35,915 nucleotides of DNA from a virus. Positions 24,894-33,600 of this stretch are shown piece after piece. Position numbers and translations under genes: made by a program. The notes beneath the pieces are model-generated. The model had not been told where the DNA came from. It did no database searches and was given only the letters and a program-made list of their open reading frames with translations. The stretch spans positions 1 to 35,915 of the IMG/VR virus record IMGVR_UViG_3300049617_000196, one strand, 5' to 3'. Numbering within the stretch: position 1 is the stretch's first letter; each line of letters begins with the position of its first letter.

Positions 24894-25580
24894 ATGGCTA
24901 ATGCACCAAATACAGGGTCTACATTAACAGTTGCCGGTAGTGCGGTTAATAAGACCAGTACGGCAATTTCAACAAATATTATTATCATGGTCAATGATCG
25001 CGCCGTCGGTGCTATCCAATCCATGGCAATAAAAGAAGCTAGAGCAATCAAGCAAATTGATGAAGTTGGTACAGATGGTCATATCGATTCAGTACCACAT
25101 CAATCTACTAACATCACTGGAACTTGCCAGAGAGTTAGATTTGATCGCTTAAGAATCACTGAAGCTTTCAGTAGAGGTTTCGTTCATGCTGCGTCTCAAG
25201 TTTATCCCTTTGATATTGTCATTTTAGATAAACAGAAGGCAGCAACCGGAAACCAAATTTCTACTGTTATCAAGCAGGTTTGGATTAGCGGTCTTGATTA
25301 TACTTATGCATCTAATGATTGGGTCATTACTGATATTATGACTTGGGAAGCAGAAAGAATCTTCAGCGTTCTTAATAACGGTTCTAATAACCCAGTTTCT
25401 CAGGGTGGTGAAATCGGTGTTCAACACATGGGTGCCGGTCTTAATGGTATTGTTACTATTAACAGTGGAAATGGCATTGTCAATATCGAACAACTTGCTG
25501 ATACAGGCTCTAATGGTCAAGGTGGTTCACTTGATGCATCTGGACTTATTGATATCGGTGCTGCTGGTAACTTATTCTAA
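24894..25580 (+). CDS. Tail tube protein (228 aa)
   Basis: GGGAG lies about 6 bases before the ATG. The protein has the features of a contractile-tail tube subunit: strands NIIIMVNDRAVGAIQSMAI and ARAIKQIDEVGTDGHIDSVP, then a hydrophilic loop, then TGTCQRVRFDRLRITEAF. These are followed by VYPFDIVILDK and the pair VIKQVWISGLDYTYASND, WVITDIMTWEAERIF. The C-terminal 50 residues are Gly/Asn/Ser-rich and probably flexible or a small extra loop. It lies directly after the sheath gene, the usual order in myoviruses. A long hairpin terminator follows, probably setting high expression of sheath and tube relative to the chaperones. Confidence 0.93.
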   Translation: MANAPNTGSTLTVAGSAVNKTSTAISTNIIIMVNDRAVGAIQSMAIKEARAIKQIDEVGTDGHIDSVPHQSTNITGTCQRVRFDRLRITEAFSRGFVHAASQVYPFDIVILDKQKAATGNQISTVIKQVWISGLDYTYASNDWVITDIMTWEAERIFSVLNNGSNNPVSQGGEIGVQHMGAGLNGIVTINSGNGIVNIEQLADTGSNGQGGSLDASGLIDIGAAGNLF

Positions 25581-25609
25581 TCAATTAGTTTAAGCCTTTA
25601 ATAAGACAT

Positions 25610-25659
25610 AAATATCCTGCAATTGATATATACATAATCAGTTGCGGGATATTTCTTTT
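25610..25659 (+). terminator. Rho-independent terminator after sheath/tube genes
   Basis: An 18-bp stem (25610-25627 with 25637-25654; all positions pair, two as G-U) with a 9-nt loop runs into ATTTCTTTT. It lies 29 bp after the tube stop and 14 bp before the chaperone ATG. It should lower transcription of the chaperone and tape-measure genes relative to sheath and tube. Confidence 0.85.
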
Positions 25660-25673
25660 ATGTGGAGTTAAAG

Positions 25674-26402
25674 ATGCCTAAATTTAATGTAGATAGTCCA
25701 ATTGGTAGTAGAACATTTGCTAGTCAACCTTTACAGGAATTCAATGTTCCTGATGAAAGTCAGCATCGTTATGATGAACAAACTGCTTCCCCGCCCCCGC
25801 CTTTGCGTCGTCGTCAAATAGATGCCATACCAAATATGAGTGAGATTAATAATTTTCAAAATCGTTTAGATCAACAACAATCATTGGATTATAATCACGT
25901 AGAAAGACCTATGGAGAGACCATCTGATGTTGAAAATGAGATTAGAGAAGCTAGAGCATTAAAGGACGCCAAGCTTCGTGGACGAGAGCGCCTCAATGAA
26001 GGTGCTAAAAAAAGAATTGAAATGCTTATTGGCATGACTCGCACTCAACGAGAAGTTGATTTATTGGGTGGTAATATTTTCATTTTACAAACTCTACGTT
26101 CTAAAGAGATGAGAGAAGCCATTATGGCAGCGGCAGAGTTTGATAATACAGTTCAATCACCATTCGAAATTAGAAGACAATTATTAGCTCGTTCTCTAGT
26201 ACAAGTTGCGGGAGTTGATGTAGTTAGTTTTTGTGGTGCAGATACTTTAGAAGCCAGGCTAGATATGATAGATAATTTAGATGAACAATTATCCAATAGG
26301 TTATTCGATGAGTATTCTTTATTAGTTAAAGATGCTCAGGGTAAATTTGCAATTAAAGATGATGCAACTGCTCAGGAGGTAGTAGAAGATTTAAAAAAAT
26401 AA
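25674..26402 (+). CDS. Tail assembly chaperone, short form (242 aa)
   Basis: GGAG at 25664-25667 sits 6 bases before ATG 25674, so the in-frame GTG at 25662 is not the start. The N-terminal 95 residues are hydrophilic and Pro/Gln/Arg-rich (PPPPLRRRQIDAIPN). The rest is helical: ALKDAKLRGRERLNEG, a hydrophobic core NIFILQTLRSKEM, and SPFEIRRQLLARSLVQVAGV. This helical core is typical of tail assembly chaperones, which coat the tape measure during tail building. It sits between tube and tape measure, the standard position. The frame ends GAT TTA AAA AAA TAA, placing a slippery heptamer directly before the stop, from which -1 frameshifting reaches the next frame. Confidence 0.9.
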   Translation: MPKFNVDSPIGSRTFASQPLQEFNVPDESQHRYDEQTASPPPPLRRRQIDAIPNMSEINNFQNRLDQQQSLDYNHVERPMERPSDVENEIREARALKDAKLRGRERLNEGAKKRIEMLIGMTRTQREVDLLGGNIFILQTLRSKEMREAIMAAAEFDNTVQSPFEIRRQLLARSLVQVAGVDVVSFCGADTLEARLDMIDNLDEQLSNRLFDEYSLLVKDAQGKFAIKDDATAQEVVEDLKK

Positions 26403-26773
26403 TATATGAACCGGAACATCGATTCATTTGGGAACTTTGTAAGATTTACCAAGTAAAGATGGATGATCCACTCATAACAGATATGGATCCGGTTCAAAAA
26501 ATGTGGATGTTTAATCAATGGTTAGGCGACAAAGAAGAACAAGCCGATCTAGCTAAAAATCACGCATATCTATTAGCCTCTTTTTGGAACCCAGAAGCCG
26601 TACAAGATATTTTGGGTACTGGTGGCAATGTCCATGCTTCTACAGAGGAAGAATTTGAAGAATCGAGTCAGATAGTTAAAGAAGGAAGTTTAAAGATGTT
26701 AGAAGCTCTTAAGCAAGTCGAGCCTGCTACCAATGGAAGACGAAGACGCCGAAGAACACTTAAACAGGATTAA
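25674..26773 (+). CDS. Tail assembly chaperone, -1 frameshift product (about 366 aa)
   Basis: Translation can slip back one base on T TTA AAA or A AAA AAA (26390-26399) and continue in the frame starting at 26399. The extension reads IYEPEHRFIWELCKIYQVK, then MDDPLITDMDPVQKMWM, FNQWLGDKEEQ and on to TAA 26773. It is open from the slip to the stop with no interruption. The piece before the Met at 26459 looks like continuous folded protein, and there is no ribosome site before that Met, so an independent gene is unlikely. Both slip options give the same junction (DLKK-IYEP). This matches the G/GT arrangement of lambda-like and many myovirus phages. The extension adds about 124 residues ending in a basic RRRRR stretch. 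Confidence 0.85.
26390..26399 (+). other. Programmed -1 frameshift slippery site
   Basis: TTTAAAAAAA at the 3' end of the chaperone gene gives two overlapping X-XXY-YYZ heptamers in the correct phase, T TTA AAA and A AAA AAA. The zero-frame stop TAA follows at once. The GGAGG-like sequence CAGGAGG at 26372-26378, 11 bases upstream of the slip, could act as an internal Shine-Dalgarno stimulator, as in bacterial dnaX. Confidence 0.85.
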
Positions 26774-26776
26774 TAA

Positions 26777-29764
26777 ATGGTAGATCCCACTCCCCCAACA
26801 CCACCAACCACGCCCACGGTACCAGTATTAGATACATCTAATATTACTCAAAGTACGGCTAATTTGCAAGAATTTGCATCTATTAGTAATATTACTACTG
26901 AAGCTATTGGGTTTTTACACACGGCTATGGATAAAGCCAATTTAGAATTGGCACAATTAAGTAATTTTGCTGTTGGGGCGGGGACTAGTCTGTCAAAAAT
27001 GGGAGACATTACTTCTCATCATGCTGAACAATTTGGATTATTAGCTGCTGGAGTTATTAAGGCTAAAGATTCTTTTAGTGGATTAGCTGGAATTGATACC
27101 AGTACGCTCAATACATTTAATAATCAACTACAAGAGATGAATAGCTCTCTGTTATCTAATGATACTGCTTTAGGGGAAATGCGTTCAGGTTTAATTAGTT
27201 TATTACAGGCTAGTGGCGCTGCTCCGGATATATTAAAAAAAGCATTTACAGAACCAATTGCAGCTATAGAAAAAATAGCGAAAAACATATTAGATAGTGC
27301 TGACAATGGATTAAAATTACAAAATGCTTTTATACAGTTGTCTGCTCAAACTGGCAATTTGCATGATTTATATAAAAAAGCTGGTGATAGCCTGGGCGGA
27401 ATGAATTCTTTGTTATTATCTCAAACGGAGATGATGAATGATACTGAAGCAGCTACAGGCGCAACCGCTAAACAAGTAAATGATTATTACATTATGCTTG
27501 GCAAAATACCTGGAGCATTAAATGCAACCGTACAAGCTAGTGCTGAAGCTGGCTCCAAAACGAGTAATTTGACTGCTGTAATGAAATTAGCAGCCGCAGG
27601 CGGATATAGCATGGAACAAATGGCTGGAACTTTGAAGAAAGCTCTAGTTGATTACGGTTTGACTGGAACTTCTGCTTTAACATTTACAGCACGATTTGGT
27701 GAATTAGCAGAGAAATTTGGAATAGAATTAGGTGATGTTCGTGAACAATTAATTAAATCTGCGGATACATTTGGAAGATTTGCTAATGCAGGCGCTGCTG
27801 CCGGTAAAATGTCTGAAGGATTAGCTGCCATCAACAAAGATTATGTTGAATCTCTAAAAGGTACAGGTATGACTGGACAACATGCTATTGCAGTTGTTGG
27901 TGAAATGACCAATGCCATGAGCGGATTAAGTATTGCTCAAAAAGCTTTTCTATCTGCTCAAACTGGCGGTCCTGGTGGATTAATGGGTGGTGTACAAATT
28001 GAACAGATGCTAAGAAAAGGAGATATAGCTGGCGTTCAAAAAAAGATGATGGAAGCTATGAAGAAACAATTTGGAGGAGAAATTGTTACTCAAGATCAGG
28101 CTGCCCAAAGTGAATCCGCTGCTAGAAAATACACCGAACAAAAAATGTTATTACAACAAGGTCCATTAGGATCTATGGTCAAAACTGATGAAGACGCCGC
28201 TCGTATGCTAGAAGCGATGAAAGGTGGAACAACCTTCAAAGCTGCTGGAGCTGCCATGGCAGAAGGTGGTACCGGAATGGGTTTAGAAACAAAAGGACTA
28301 CAAGATGCTTTAGAAAAAGGGACTCAGATTCAAGAATTGTCTCGCACTAAATTAACAGATATCAATGCTAATGCGGATCAAATTGCTAGAAATACTAGCA
28401 TTACTAATCTTAGTGTGGTTCAAAGGGGAATGACTGCTCGTTCAGGAAATGCCCAAGCTGATAATCAAGACGCTCTCCATCCGGATGTAATGAAATCAAG
28501 ACAAGATATGCTAGACAATGCTAGAGTACATACTCAAGCCGGTGGCTCGCACACGGAACGTCTTGCTGGTCAAACGCAAATGGTAGATAGAACTGCCGAA
28601 GTAATTTCTAATTCAATAAGAGATGTTGGAACACTTGTTAAGCAACTTCCAACCTCTGTATCAGCTTTTACCGATAATTTTAAAGATGCTATTAATAGTG
28701 GTAGTTCCAAAAAAATTACTGATACTGGTGCCGATATTGAAAAAGCTATTGCTCAAAAGAAACAAGAAATTGCTGGGTCCAGTAAGCCACAGGCAGAAAA
28801 AGATAAAGCATTAGCTCAACTTAATAAAGATGAGAGTGCAGTTACCAGATTAGTTAAAGAGGCTATCCAAAAAACTGAAATTACAAAATCAGTTGCCACC
28901 GCTGCTGCCACTCAAACACCAACTGCACCAAGAGGTACCGCGGCTTATGCCCCTGGTGCCCCTCAAGCTCCTAGAGGTACTGCTGGTGTTCAAACATCAA
29001 CTACTACTCCTTTGACCCCTAGAGGTACTGCTACCCCAATTGCCGTTCCTTTATCACCCGGACGAACTGCTGTATCATCTACTACTCCTATGGCTCCAAA
29101 AGAAATGGGAGGCGTTACTCAAGATCAGTTTGCAAATGAAGCTGAAAAGATGCTTGAAGTAATTAAAAATAAATTTGGGACCATTGTTGATGCAAAAGAT
29201 GCTGCAAAAAATAAAGATGCTGCTCAGCAATATAATCAAGAAAAAAAGATGATAAGCGGTGGAACTCTTGGCAAAATGGGTGGTAAAGATTTTAATATTG
29301 ATATGATGCTGTCCGATATGAAGCAAGCTGAAACTAATAAAACAAAATTAAGAGATAATGAACATTTTAGTGCTTCAAAACCAAAAACTGCTGCTTCAGC
29401 GCCTGGTGCTCCGGGTGCAGTACCAGCAGAGGTTAAAACTGTTCCTACACCTCCAAAAGCTAAAACATTTAAACTACCAGGCGATCCTTCACTAGACCCA
29501 GATGATCCCAATTTTGGAAGTTCCACAGCCACGACGGCAGGCTCTAAATTAGCCGAAGCTCCTAGAGCGCCAGTCGCTGCGTCGGCACCTTCTACAGCCC
29601 CTACGAGACGACCAGGAGAGGTTGCAACGACTACCTCTCAACCAGCGCCAGCTCCAACGGTACATGTTACGAAGGAAGGTCCATCTGGTGCTAAAATATA
29701 TGTTACAGTGAAAGTCGAGGATTCTCCTCAAAGCCATTCAATTGCACCAGTACCAACACCATAA
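26777..29764 (+). CDS. Tail tape measure protein (995 aa)
   Basis: AGGA lies about 7 bases before the ATG. The protein is long, helical and Ala/Gln/Lys/Met-rich, directly after the frameshift chaperones, the standard tape-measure position. The N-terminus is Pro/Thr-rich (VDPTPPTPPTTPTVP), and residues 20-660 are helical. Residues about 424-485 and 792-850 look like an internal duplication (MMEAMKKQFGGEIV... and MLEVIKNKFGTIVD..., each followed by a YNQEKKM-type helix). Residues about 717-770 contain three copies of PRGTA, and the last 110 residues are Pro/Ala/Thr-rich. At about 1.5 angstrom per residue the length suggests a tail near 150 nm. No peptidoglycan-hydrolase motif or clear membrane segment was seen. 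Confidence 0.92.
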   Translation: MVDPTPPTPPTTPTVPVLDTSNITQSTANLQEFASISNITTEAIGFLHTAMDKANLELAQLSNFAVGAGTSLSKMGDITSHHAEQFGLLAAGVIKAKDSFSGLAGIDTSTLNTFNNQLQEMNSSLLSNDTALGEMRSGLISLLQASGAAPDILKKAFTEPIAAIEKIAKNILDSADNGLKLQNAFIQLSAQTGNLHDLYKKAGDSLGGMNSLLLSQTEMMNDTEAATGATAKQVNDYYIMLGKIPGALNATVQASAEAGSKTSNLTAVMKLAAAGGYSMEQMAGTLKKALVDYGLTGTSALTFTARFGELAEKFGIELGDVREQLIKSADTFGRFANAGAAAGKMSEGLAAINKDYVESLKGTGMTGQHAIAVVGEMTNAMSGLSIAQKAFLSAQTGGPGGLMGGVQIEQMLRKGDIAGVQKKMMEAMKKQFGGEIVTQDQAAQSESAARKYTEQKMLLQQGPLGSMVKTDEDAARMLEAMKGGTTFKAAGAAMAEGGTGMGLETKGLQDALEKGTQIQELSRTKLTDINANADQIARNTSITNLSVVQRGMTARSGNAQADNQDALHPDVMKSRQDMLDNARVHTQAGGSHTERLAGQTQMVDRTAEVISNSIRDVGTLVKQLPTSVSAFTDNFKDAINSGSSKKITDTGADIEKAIAQKKQEIAGSSKPQAEKDKALAQLNKDESAVTRLVKEAIQKTEITKSVATAAATQTPTAPRGTAAYAPGAPQAPRGTAGVQTSTTTPLTPRGTATPIAVPLSPGRTAVSSTTPMAPKEMGGVTQDQFANEAEKMLEVIKNKFGTIVDAKDAAKNKDAAQQYNQEKKMISGGTLGKMGGKDFNIDMMLSDMKQAETNKTKLRDNEHFSASKPKTAASAPGAPGAVPAEVKTVPTPPKAKTFKLPGDPSLDPDDPNFGSSTATTAGSKLAEAPRAPVAASAPSTAPTRRPGEVATTTSQPAPAPTVHVTKEGPSGAKIYVTVKVEDSPQSHSIAPVPTP

Positions 29765-29773
29765 GGAAATCTA

Positions 29774-30625
29774 ATGACTTCACCTATAGGAAAAATTGTT
29801 AATGCAGCCAATACCGTTACCAATGCTGCTAATAAAGTTGTTTCAACGGCAGGTAAAGTTGCTAATACTTTGAATTCGTTAACTGCTGTTCAAAGTGGCA
29901 CTAATAATGGATTGCCATATAATAATGTTCCACCTAATTTAGATTCCAAAATGAAAAGGAATATTATTAGTTGGTTTATTCCTCAATTTGGTGTTGTTAA
30001 TATGTATGTCAATCCCAGTTCTATTACATATAGACATAAAAAACTAATAACTAAAGAAAAAACTAAAGGCGGATTTACTTTGCAATATTGGGGAGAGGAT
30101 TTAACAACTCTTGATATTGCTGGAACTACTGGTAGTTCAGGTATTGAGGGAATCAATGTTTTATATGAAATGTATAGAGCTGAGCAATTAGCTTTTGATC
30201 CATTAGGTTTATCATTGGCAGGAAATAATTATAGTGATGATATTAGTCATAATCTAATAAATGGTGCGGCTAGTTTAGTCAGTGGTAATCCCGCGATTCA
30301 ATCAGCCGCAGGCGGTTTATTAGGTGGTATATTAGGAGTAGACTCTCCACTTAATACTCTAGCTGCAAAAAATATCCCAACATTAGCACAATTAGCTTTT
30401 ACGGTAGAAATGTATTATGGTGGTTGGGTTTATCGAGGCTTTTTTGAAAATATGACAGTCAACGAACAAGCTAATGATTTTTTGATAGGATATCAAATAA
30501 CTTTCACGGCAACTCAAAGAAGAGGATACAGAACCAACTACTTTCCATTTTCCAAGAGTCCAGACGCACCATCTTCATATACTACTCCTAACTCTTTCTC
30601 AGGATACGTGGTTCCAGGAACTTAA
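29774..30625 (+). CDS. Baseplate/tail hub-associated protein (283 aa)
   Basis: AAGGAAA lies about 4 bases before the ATG. The N-terminal 45 residues are an Ala/Asn/Val/Thr-rich helix (IVNAANTVTNAANKVVSTAG). The core contains VVNMYVNPSSITYRHKKLI, then KGGFTLQYWGEDLTTLDIAG and TGSSGIEG, and a second region VYRGFFENMTVNEQANDFLI, GYQITFTATQRRGY. This pair of segments, a membrane-free beta domain with an ExLxxLxxxGxTG motif and a later YRGxFExxxVxE motif, is typical of the small baseplate protein encoded between tape measure and hub in many large myoviruses. It likely links the tube to the hub. The gene is 2 bp from the next, suggesting coupling. Confidence 0.85.
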   Translation: MTSPIGKIVNAANTVTNAANKVVSTAGKVANTLNSLTAVQSGTNNGLPYNNVPPNLDSKMKRNIISWFIPQFGVVNMYVNPSSITYRHKKLITKEKTKGGFTLQYWGEDLTTLDIAGTTGSSGIEGINVLYEMYRAEQLAFDPLGLSLAGNNYSDDISHNLINGAASLVSGNPAIQSAAGGLLGGILGVDSPLNTLAAKNIPTLAQLAFTVEMYYGGWVYRGFFENMTVNEQANDFLIGYQITFTATQRRGYRTNYFPFSKSPDAPSSYTTPNSFSGYVVPGT

Positions 30626-30627
30626 GC

Positions 30628-33600
30628 ATGACCAATTTTTTAGGAGCATTAAGCTCTCAACTCAATAATCAATACTCTTTAGAGGATAACTCTAATCACA
30701 GTGTTAATGGTATTAGTCAAAAATATGGTAAACCAACTCCGGCTGGTTTATTGGGAAGTCTCGTTCCGCAATTTGATCCAAGTACAGAAAGAAGATATGT
30801 AGAAGAAGGCTATCTTAGAAATGATCCGTATACAACTTCTCCTAAGCAATTTGAAGTTTTATTTCAAGAACCTAATGCTACTATTTTTATAAAAAAGAAA
30901 ATGTTTTCTTCGGTGTCTGATAATTACAGACCAGATTACATGAATGCAAATGAAAAATTATATTATAAAACCATGAAGGTTTTGTTTCAAAATAAGTGCG
31001 CTCAAATCGCAGCATTAGAAAGATTGTCTAAAATAGAAAGAATCTCTTCCATTATCGGTAGTGTTCCCAATCAAATCATTCCAATCATCATTGGATTAAC
31101 AGATCAATTAAATGCATCCTCTGGAAGTTCATCATTAGGTGGGTTTGGAGTCGGTGGACAACTAAATAGCAACACCAGCGCTTTCACTGCCGTAGTAGAT
31201 AGATTGAGAAGAGCCTATGGATTCAGCACTACCAATCAAACTACTACTTGGATCAGTGATAGTATCAATCCATTTCAATTCGGTAAAGGCACTGGAACAA
31301 TTGAGATAACCAATTTTAAAAGCTTTAATACTACAGTTACGACCGACATTAATTCAGCGGGCAATTTTTCACTTTTTATTTCAGATCCATATGAGGCGAT
31401 GCTAATTACTGAATGGGATATCGAAAAAGCAATTAGTGATGCTACTAATATGTATTATAATAATAAAGGATTTGAACTATTAGAGCAAACGTTAGCAGAT
31501 CTTATTAGTCAACTAACTACAGAGTTAAATCAATTAAGAACTGCTCGCAATGTTAGTACACTTACTTTTCAACCACAGTCTACTATTTTATCTAATGTGC
31601 CTGTGATTGCCGTTATGGATAAGCTGGGTGTTCAGATTCCATTTATTCACTCTTTGTTTTCAGTAACAGTTCCTCCCGCCTATTATTTTAATGGATCACA
31701 GCTAGGACCTAGTGGTTTGAATTCGGCTGAGCTATCTTTATTTAGCAGAATAATTAGCACTATTTTTAGTAAAGTACAACAAGATCAAAATGCGCAGACT
31801 AATTTTCAAACACAAAATGAACTTACTAATTATACCCGTCGAAAATTAAGATTTCAATTTTCAGGTAAACTTATTATTCAACCAATGGATGTAGTTCATA
31901 TTTATATTAGCTCCAAAAGTAGATATGATAGTAAAGTAATGTCTGGTTTACAGGACATGTTTTCTGGACTTGGTACACTTCAGAATTTAAATAATTCAAT
32001 TGCTAATGCTGCTAATTCAATTAGTACGTTATTTAATCCATCTGGAAATATACCATTCCAAGTAGAAAAGGCAGCTTATGTAGGATCAGATTTTCCTAAC
32101 TTTTTATGGAGTTTAGTTAGAGATCAATTTGTAACTGAAAAAGAGGGTGTTCATGTTTTCGCTGGACTAGTAGAATCAGCACCTGATAATTGGTCAGATG
32201 GAAAATTCTCTGTTGAAGTATTGGGTAAAGATAATACCTATTATTTTGAGCAGGGCAAAATTAATTTTAAGCCGGGCGTTGATGCTTTTAATGGTTCATT
32301 TTTTGATCCACTAACACCGTTTGAAAGTAATTTTGATACAATCAATAGTTCATCTAAAGATGATACTCCAACACTATTACAAGAGAATCAAATTATATTT
32401 AGTTTGGTTAAAAATAAACTAGGTAGATATGCTGGACAACCGCTGACACAACCGAATATAATTCAAGATAAAACTTTGGATCCAGTTACTGGTCGTTTTA
32501 TAAAAACATTTTATGCACCTGACGGTTTAGTATATACTTGGAAAGAAGGCATTGGAGTTTTTACACAGTTTGGAAGTAATTTGTTTTTGAACGATCCAAG
32601 TAAGGTTGGTAATCCTAATATCTTTAATGAACCATTTGCTGGTCAAGATGTTATGAATGTTTTATCACTTCTTATTACTGGATTACCTTATAATTTTGCT
32701 ACCTATTTTAAATCAACGCAAAACTTGGGTAACTATGGTACTGATCCTCAGAGTAAACAAAATGCAGCACATTCATTTACTAATTCTCTTCGTAGTGAGA
32801 TAGCTGTTAATAATACTTTATGGGGCAATTTTATTCCATTCAAAAGTTTAGTTATTGATGAAGCTTCTTTTGCTAAAGCTATTAGTCAGCAAACAACTAT
32901 TGTTAATAACAATTCTATTCTGAATAAACAAATTCAAGATTTTCAAAAATTGAATCAACAAGCAATGTTGTTGGGTGCCGTTAATGCATTGTCAACGACT
33001 AATAATCAAGATACTCCACAATTTGCTAACTTAAGTGATCAAATAAAAACATTACAAACACAAATTACTAGCACTCAAAATCAGATTACACAAACTAATA
33101 TGAGTTTTAATCAGTCTGCATTGAATGATACATCGACAGAGGCATCTGATTTTATTGACTCCAGTAAAATAGGTTCTGACGCAATATCTAATGCCGATCT
33201 TAGAAGAGATTTAAGAAGACAAATTAATTATCTTACTAGAAGAATGTCTTACGACGTAAGATCTAATCAGGATAAGAATCTTTTCATTGTTGATGATTCT
33301 TATGACAAAGATTTTGATATCATGGCTTATAACCAAGCATTAACAGATGGCATTAAGCTTTATAATAATGAATTTACCTCTGTTAAAGAAAAAATTGCTA
33401 AAACAGCACAGTTACTTAATCTAGAAGTCTTTGCAGATACACAAGGTCATATTAGAGTCAGACCCCCACAGTATAATAAGATGCCAAGTTCTGTTTTTTA
33501 CAGAATGCTATATTTAAAACAAGTTCTTAAAATTCAAGTTTTTCCTAATTTTCTAAATGATTTATTCGATAGTAAATTAGATACTCTGAGAACTAGACTT

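Noticed and set aside
26459-26773. Independent 104-aa gene starting at ATG 26459
   Set aside because: It has no ribosome site, and the same frame is open upstream to the slippery site with protein-like sequence; the frameshift product explains it better.
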